This document shows, piece by piece, positions 58,001 through 64,000 of a stretch of DNA of 64,000 bases. Source of the DNA: Apostichopus japonicus. Lineage: Eukaryota; Echinodermata; Holothuroidea; Aspidochirotida; Stichopodidae. The translations under genes and the position numbers were made by a program. The notes under the pieces were generated by a model that did no database searches, was not told the origin of the DNA, and was given only the letters and a program-made list of their open reading frames with translations. The DNA lies in NCBI RefSeq assembly GCF_037975245.1, contig NC_092582.1, forward strand, positions 22,282,577-22,346,576. Direction: 5' to 3'. Numbering within the stretch: the stretch's first letter is position 1; the number at the start of each line of letters is the position of its first letter.

Positions 58001-61000
58001 TCTCGTTATATTATTATTATGTGAGAATTATGAGACCCTTTTGACTTGATGGTGATATCATGCATCACATGACGATCAATGACAATCTTGTGGAAGGAAG
58101 AAACTTTTAAACCTAATTCGAGCATTTCATCGACCACCAAACACAGTTAAGCAGAATGTTGGAAAGCCTGGACTAACCTGTCCAGCCAAATGACAGCATT
58201 GAGGTCGAGATGGTTGGTAGGCTCATCAAGTAATAACAGAGTTGGTTCCATGAAAAGAGCTCTGAAGTGGTAAAACAAGGAAAGAGCAAAAGGTTAATTC
58301 AGAGAGACAGAGAGAGAGAGATATGTTTCCCTTTCCTCCCATTTATTGGTTCTTTATTTTCTCCCCCTACCTTCCCCATACCTTCCCCCTACCTTCCTCC
58401 TACCTTCCCCCTACCTTCCTCCTACCTTCCCCCTACCTTCCCCCTACCTTCCTCCTACCTTCCCCCTACCTTCCCCCTACCTTCCTACTACCTTCCCCCT
58501 ACCTTCCTCCTACCTTCCCCCTACCTTCCCCCTACCTTCCTCCTACCTTCCCCCTACCTTCCCCCTACCTTCCTCCTACCTTCCCCCTACCTTCCCCCTA
58601 CCTTCCTCCTACCTTCCCCCTACCTTCCCCCTACCTTCCTACTACCTTCCCCCTACCTTCCTCCTACCTTCCCCCTACCTTCCTCCTACCTTCCCCCTAC
58701 CTTCCTCCTACCTTCCCCCTACCTTCCCCCTACCTTCCCCCTACCTTCCCCCTACCTTCCCCCTACCTTCCCCCTACCTTCCTCCTACCTTCCTCCTACC
58801 TTCCCCCTACCTTCCCCCTACCTTCCTCCTACCTTCCCCCTACCTTCCCCCTACCTTCCTCCTACCTTCCCCCTACCTTCCTCCTACCTTCCCCCTACCT
58901 TCCTCCTACCTTCCCCCTACCTTCCTCCTACCTTCCCCCTACCTTCCTCCTACCTTCCCACTACCTTCCCCTACCTTTCCCCAACCTCACTATAGCATCA
59001 TTTACCACTTGAAGGACAGCATCATGCCTAGCTCTGTGAATGGGTACATATCCACACAGTCCTTCCCTCTAACCAATGAAACACACCAAACAACTAGGTC
59101 TTAGCCAGATTACTTGGACAGACTTTGCAAAACAGATATGAATTCATTCCCATTGCTAAATGCCGTAAAGGCACACACATTGTCTAATCAGATGAGAATT
59201 CGCAGTGTAGTGTTTGATAAGAGATTTAATAAGAGGCGACTATTAACCTTGCTAACGAGACCCTCATTCTCCAACCTCCGGAAAAGTCCTTGGTAGCCTT
59301 AGCTTGCATTGGAACAGTGAAACCAAGACCCTGCAGGAAGAAAAAAAATATATAGAAGAAAAACTCACAAACATTTATCAGTTTATCACAGGGATCTGGA
59401 ATGTTATTGTACTGTTATAGGGAGCCTGTGAGAAATGTAGGAAGTTGAAAGGTTGGTTTCAAAATTCATTTTTGTCCTGTTAAACTAAACAGTAAAGAAA
59501 TGAAGTATTAATGACTTTTCTTTTAACAGTTTTAAACTGAGTGTTTGAGCCTCTCACTCACCGCTAATATCCTCCGCGCTCTGGATTCGGCCGAATCCGC
59601 ACCGATAGCTTGCAGCTCTTCGTAAACCTGAAAAAAATAAAAACCTTGTAGACGTCAGCTAGGTTGAATGTCTCCTAGTTTGACATCACTTCCATTAGAA
59701 TCAAAACACATTACAACAGACTAATTTATATATAAGGTAGTAGCCGAGGCTAACAGCAAATAGCAGCAGGGTCCCTAGCACCAAATGGATGTTTCACTGT
59801 TTTCATTTCGGCTATTGCAGAGTAGAGCACCCAAAACTGCTAGGAAGGAGTAAATTCTGTCATCAAGGAACTTTATCCTCTCCTATTTCTTCAAATTAAA
59901 TCACAAACCTCGCTCATTTATCCGTGGCAGTTCCACCTCATCAAAGCCCACCCATATTTTTTTTGGCTTCTTCACACCCTTATAGAGAGTAGCATTCAAC
60001 CGATTGCTTCAGATCTTGAATTCAGTATGGTTAATCCAGAAACTCCAAATTTACGATGTACCGTTCCGTCGAAAATTGTTGACTATAATCGAGTTGGATA
60101 GCACCCTAAACACTTTACTCCACGTCATGAGAGGTGACAACTGTGCGACTATGTGGAGCAATTTATCGCTCATGGATGCTCTTCTTTCAACAATGAAACC
60201 ATCAACTCCCTACTCCTAGATCCTTCGACTTACCTCCTCCAACCTCTTAGAATTACTGTCGTCTCCAGCTTCACCATCTGCGATTAGTTTCTTCTCCTGA
60301 AATGAGAAAATAGAAAAGAAAAAGAATTAAACAAATCCACATATATCGGAAGTGCATATTACGTCAAAGTCGGATAGGCTTACACCCTACATGACACTTG
60401 ATATATGGCAAGCCAAAGGCGACAAAAAACGTATTACTCATCTTAACTGAAATCTGTTCTCTTTCATCTGCTTCCCCATCTGAGACCAAATGACAACAAT
60501 TCTACTTTAAACTGACATCTGGACATGCAGCCACGACTTCCCTCCACTTGGCATACTTTACCACCTGGGAAGAGGCTTTACAGGGAGTGGGGGTGGTGAG
60601 GGGGGGGCAAGAGGGGAAGGGTTGTTGACAAGTCTGGCAATCCAGTTCAATTCATCTCACTCTATTTATTTAAGGTGTCGCTCCTTTAGGTCATAACATT
60701 CTCATATCAATGAAAACTTTAACTTGATTTGTCACCTTTGACCTTGTAGGTATTTTCCCTTATTTCTTTTCCTTTTCCTGAGGGGTGAGTTTTGTGCTTT
60801 GCACACAGCTCCAACAGGGTCATAGTCCATTATATTTACCTATCTCCAAGATAAAGGCAAACTCTATTAAAGCTAAACATTGTCAAGCATGAGTGACTAT
60901 TGCTGTTAACGTGCCCCTGTATGATAACAGTTAGATGCAAAACTCTTAGCGGATGCCAGCTAAGAGGATTGATTTAACATGACGAGAGCATATAATCATT

Positions 61001-64000
61001 CGCTAATTGGTCAAATTGCGTCTTTCAGAGTAATCTCTCTACCCCTGTCCTCAAGTAACTAAATTACAGCTATTTCTTCACTCACCTCAGCTAAGAGTTT
61101 TAACCTCTTTTTGTCAGCTTTAAGCACTGACTCAAACGCAGGAGTATCATCGGCTACAACCTCTGAGGAATACGAAAAAAAAAAAAAAAATGAAGCGAAG
61201 AGAAAATTAGATACTGACTTTAAGAAGTTAATAATGTTCTCTCCTCATTTCACCCTTCAAAAAGAAGCTATCCACTAACTCAAATGAAATGTGGGACATT
61301 TATACTACCACAATGAATAGTACTTCACCATTCTGTGGCCCTGAAATCTCCCCGCCACAGGAGGAGTGGCAATGCCATTCCATGTGACGCCATCAATCTA
61401 GCATTATTTGAGCATGGTCAGCTGGTTACATTTCACCCAGCAAACCTTACCCGGAATGCATCCCAAACCCCCCCAAACGAGTTTCATTCCGAACCATCGT
61501 GCGATGCGACACACCACGCTGTCAGATATGGTCGATTGAACGTAACCTGTTTCGGCTTAGTACGTGTTCTGTATGTGTCCAAATCTTCACTTTCCTATTA
61601 GAGGCTTCATCTTGATAAATTCTTGAAATGATGATGCATTTGCAACGTTTGCTTAAATAACTTTCAAATATTCTTTGCATTTAGAATTTCATCAAAACCA
61701 AAACTTTGCTATACAGTTAAGTAATAGCATCCTGAACTAAACAGTCCAAAAAGACATGTTTGCTGTTTCACCCCTCGCTACCCCTCCCCTACTCCCATCC
61801 AACTCATCTTCATTGGAAAATCTAACACATCTCTGTTAACTTGTACTGTAACTGGTGAATATTTTGAATAATAGCTTTTAATCTACAATACAGTTAGAGA
61901 AAAAGAAGACAATTTTTCTTCATTTTTTGAAATGGCAAATCAATCAAATTTTGACAAAAAAGGGAGAAGCCATTTTGCCTTTAGACAGAAAGCAGGGAAG
62001 GGGAGGGGGATAACTGGTAACAAAACGCCCATAGTGTCCCTCATGTCAACGGCTATAGCGCAATGAAATGAAGATTATTTCGAAGAGGAAAGACTCTCAC
62101 CTTGTTCACAGAGTAACACGTCTATATTTGGTGGAATAGCCATCTTTTTGCTGGCTATATGGGATAATAAGGTTGTTTTCCCCATACTGTAGAGTACAAT
62201 AGTAAAAAAAAAGCAGTTATATATAGTTAAATCATGAAGAAGCAGGGTTCTTTTGAAATAGAATCCAAGTAGATAAGCTTCTGTGAAAGAATGGGAAAAC
62301 ATAAATTGATTTTCTTCAGCTATAACAAAATGAACTAATAGAGTATAACTATAAGTAGTGTAAAGTATAATGTATTGATACATTTCAAATGACAGCATGT
62401 GCAGTTTTTAAATCTATCTGAGCTGGTAGGAGTTTTGCTGTTGGCACAGTTCTCTGGAAGCATATTCTCTATTGGATGGTTGCACAAAAATGACGTCAAC
62501 AGACCCTCTTCATGTTTTAAATTAATTAAGGACTTGCAAGAGGACTTGCATTTCTCATCAGTCATATATTAATGTTGTCATTTTCAACATTATATTTTGA
62601 ATTATGCCAAGTTATATTCACAAATTATTTTGATTCCCTCAATAAGAGAGTTGGATGCTCTCTATTTTTAATGAATTATTAACTGTCTTAATTCAATACA
62701 CAATAGAGTGTGTCCCCACAAACTGAGTAATTTATTTACTTTCAATACGCAAAGCTGTGTGTCCCCACAAACTGAGTAATTTTATTTACTTTCAATACAC
62801 AAAGCTGTGTGTCCCCACAAACTGAGTAATTTTATTTACTTCCATTTGCAAACCTTACAGAGTTGTGATTAACGTCATCGGTCCTGTTGCAATTTTTGGC
62901 TTCAATTAATGGTCTACTATAGTATCATGAGACTGTAGGACATCCAAGACAACATTCAACGATTAACCATCGCCAACTCATTGCAGATTGCGGCCTACAA
63001 ATGTACTGTCAGTAGTAACAGTAACAAATGGAGAAACCTAGTCTCAGTTTAGTGGACAAACTATGTAAACCCTAACAGTAATAGAAACAACAACAAAACA
63101 ATAACAACAATGATAATCATAACAATAAGTCTTATATGGCACAGAATCCACACGAAACAGGTTTCTCAATGCTCTTCACAAATGCCAAGTTTAAGCGACC
63201 TAATTAATAACACTTTGAAAAAAGAAGAGTTCCTGATTGTGAACCTGACATTACTGGTAACAACACTGTACTCTTCTCTTAAGATAATCTTGTTTCTTAA
63301 TTCTCCAGCATGCATGTACTTACCCATTAGGGCCTACCAGCCCGTACCTCCTGCCACTGGCGATGGTCAAAGATGCGTTTACAAACAAATCTTTGCCGGC
63401 TGCCGATATAGAAAATTTTTCGATCTGAAGGGGGAAGAAAAAATGAGGACATGTGATCAAAACTCATGTACCAAGCCATGGTGCAAGTGTCAATCTATGG
63501 GTATATATTGAGCAAAATTCACGAAAACAGCATATTTTTCAATGGGAATATTAGTAATTGTGAATCCAATTCTACCATCTACATAGGCAGAATACCAAGC
63601 AAGGGTGCAAGTTCCAATCTGATGGTACTAATCAACTCATGATGGATTGAATGACAACAGATCACACCAGACCAGACAAGACCATCCTCAGATTACATCA
63701 CACAATATATACGCAAATTACAATATTTTTCAACTCAGATAAACAGAGAAAGCCAATCTCATTGTATCATCGAAACAACTGACAAGTGATGTCTTGTTCA
63801 CTCACATCACTAATCACCTGTTTTATCCACTTACATGATATCACAACCAAGCATGTGATATCACGTTCAGGCACATCGGATCACATTCATTCACATGGCC
63901 GAGCACATAACATCACATCACAAGTGATCACCTCCACACATACCAATCCAAAACATACTCTCTGGTAACTTCAGGATCTGTTGAAAACTTACATCAGGTA
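44008..64000 (-). CDS. ABCF1: ATP-binding cassette subfamily F member 1, 3' part (18 complete exons)
   Basis: Soluble twin-ATPase ABC protein that associates with eIF2 and ribosomes in translation initiation (family knowledge). Exons in transcript order: >63993, 63324-63424, 62101-62186, 61086-61162, 60234-60296, 59562-59627, 59248-59330, 58178-58261, 57859-57947, 55173-55208, 54616-54677, 53671-53721, 52558-52738, 51779-51853, 51327-51397, 47087-47191, 46202-46363, 44924-44996, 44008-44165. The 18 complete exons sum to 1623 bp (540 aa plus stop), all in phase. First cassette: Walker A GPNG|MGKTT across exons 63324/62186 (vertebrates have Lys where this has Met), signature FSGGWRMR, Walker [13 protein letters not shown], switch VSHDQ. 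Lys-rich linker in 54616-53671 and 52558-52738. Second cassette: [35 protein letters not shown]. There are no membrane segments. The N-terminal charged region lies beyond the right edge. Only a few bases of the next exon (63993-64000) are visible. Confidence 0.97.
47533..48663 (+). repeat. Left inverted arm of the fold-back element
   Basis: Pairs with 49624-50764. Its inner ~370 bp is the 3' end of the element's minus-strand ORF; the outer ~760 bp is noncoding. A few mismatches (for example CATAGCGTAGGG against CCTATGGTGACG on the partner) show modest age. Confidence 0.85.
48291..49602 (-). pseudogene. Mobile-element ORF, broken by frameshifts
   Basis: Coding similarity runs across several frames. 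Frame one (49602 to ~49035) opens MGDVLEFEV and holds [28 protein letters not shown] and [12 protein letters not shown]. It then shifts to [14 protein letters not shown]...LLFIHA, then to [11 protein letters not shown], then to [17 protein letters not shown], then to [16 protein letters not shown]. The end is a Cys-rich tail ([14 protein letters not shown], an in-frame stop, CGPCQVDFC) and an acidic ESDDDVD before the stop at 48291-48293. From memory this matches a repetitive, unnamed metazoan protein family with PIN/FEN1-like acidic residues in its N-terminal part. At least four frame breaks make it nonfunctional. Confidence 0.75.
49624..49996 (+). pseudogene. Inverted duplicate of the element ORF 3' end
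   Basis: The plus strand repeats the C-terminal part of the 48291-49602 [31 protein letters not shown], the [14 protein letters not shown] tail, the same internal stop and the final stop at 49994-49996. Both arms share the TGA after RRCT, so that stop predates the inverted duplication or has been homogenised since. Confidence 0.75.
49624..50764 (-). repeat. Right inverted arm of the fold-back element
   Basis: Inverted counterpart of 47533-48663. Homology starts abruptly at GACAAGTTTTGTTAC. Confidence 0.85.
51929..52026. repeat. (AT)n microsatellite
   Basis: About 100 bp of TA repeats in an ABCF1 intron, ~75 bp upstream (in transcript sense) of exon 51779-51853. Confidence 0.95.
53430..53677 (-). 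repeat. Tandem duplication carrying an exon-intron border
   Basis: A block from TAGTCACAA to ACTTACAGCAGCT occurs at 53430-53509 and again at 53598-53677 (offset 168), with a partial third copy between. The right copy contains the real end of ABCF1 exon 53671-53721 and its donor (minus AGCTGCT|GTAAGT). The other copies place the same donor sequence downstream in the intron, near 53567 and 53503. Confidence 0.85.
54055..54145 (-). repeat. tRNA-derived SINE fragment
   Basis: On the minus strand a tRNA-like segment runs GGATAAAGGCGGTGGC, then AGGCTTAGCAATCAGGAG, then the B box GGTTCGATTCCC (complement of 54072-54083). This is typical of tRNA-headed SINEs. It lies in an ABCF1 intron. Confidence 0.6.
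55209..57858 (-). other. ABCF1 intron, no gene seen
   Basis: 2.65 kb between exons 57859-57947 and 55173-55208. It contains a G run near 56424, a short TA tract near 56472, (GA)n near 57331 and A/T homopolymers. Open frames match nothing known to me. Confidence 0.55.
58362..58985. repeat. 11-bp polypyrimidine minisatellite (TACCTTCCYCC)
   Basis: About 56 tandem copies of TACCTTCCCCC / TACCTTCCTCC. Because 11 is not a multiple of 3 and the unit has no stop, all three plus-strand frames stay open for over 200 codons and encode the same 11-residue repeat ([11 protein letters not shown]). These are not genes. On the ABCF1-sense strand the array is G-rich. Confidence 0.97.
62708..62850. repeat. 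49/50-bp minisatellite
   Basis: Three copies beginning GTGTGTCCCCACAAACTGAG at 62708, 62757 and 62807, in the ABCF1 intron between the two exons that split the first Walker A motif. Confidence 0.9.

Noticed and set aside
58267-59104. Three overlapping 229-252-residue Pro-rich open frames
   Set aside because: They arise from an 11-bp stop-free tandem repeat, lie antisense in an ABCF1 intron and have no other coding support.
61335-61601. 88-residue open frame on the plus strand
   Set aside because: It is antisense in an ABCF1 intron, resembles nothing known, and is probably chance or a repeat fragment.
63110-63511. 133-residue plus-strand open frame
   Set aside because: It overlaps an ABCF1 exon (63324-63424) on the opposite strand, where the minus-strand reading is conserved ABC sequence.

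Overview
The window is eukaryotic nuclear DNA from an animal, most likely an invertebrate. It is AT-rich, with GT-AG introns mostly 0.3-4 kb long, many microsatellites and minisatellites, runs of 10-15 G or C, tRNA-derived repeat remnants and transposon remains. An invertebrate deuterostome is my best guess from overall character, but the sequence does not fix the phylum. No prokaryotic operon, CRISPR array or phage is present.

Layout. 1-3440 is a tandem satellite with a 32-bp unit and higher-order (320-bp) organisation. 4515-19675 (minus) is a complete 14-exon NDOR1 gene, the diflavin reductase that feeds electrons to cytosolic Fe-S cluster assembly. I placed every splice site and the exons sum to 600 codons plus stop. 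22638-24612 (plus) is a 3-exon NmrA/NMRAL1-like NADP-sensing Rossmann protein of 302 aa. 27754-28167 (minus) is the single-exon gene TMEM203 (137 aa). 28965-32479 (plus) is a 5-exon gene for a 475-aa acidic, probably nuclear and disordered protein that I do not recognise. It is divergent from TMEM203 across a TATA-less promoter-like region with an NRF1-type site, and its first intron holds a short inverted-repeat element. 34049-41188 (plus) is a second unrecognised gene: a strong TATA box, a probable 5' UTR exon, a U2 snRNA-like fragment in the first intron, then about four coding exons for a ~926-aa low-complexity Tyr/Pro/Ser-rich protein. 44008-64000+ (minus) is ABCF1 (ABC50). Its 18 complete 3' coding exons carry both ATP-binding cassettes and the stop; the N-terminal part runs off the right edge.

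ABCF1 introns hold most of the accessory DNA: a 3.2-kb fold-back mobile element with ~1.1-kb inverted arms and a broken multi-frame ORF (47533-50764), a duplicated splice-donor block (53430-53677), a tRNA-derived repeat (about 54055-54145), and an 11-bp polypyrimidine minisatellite open in all three forward frames (58362-58985).

The genes do not form one pathway. The one contextual signal is linkage of NDOR1 and TMEM203, which from memory are neighbours in the human genome too. I found no clearly new biological system. The best candidates for novelty are the two unrecognised genes, the fold-back element and the U2-like fragment.
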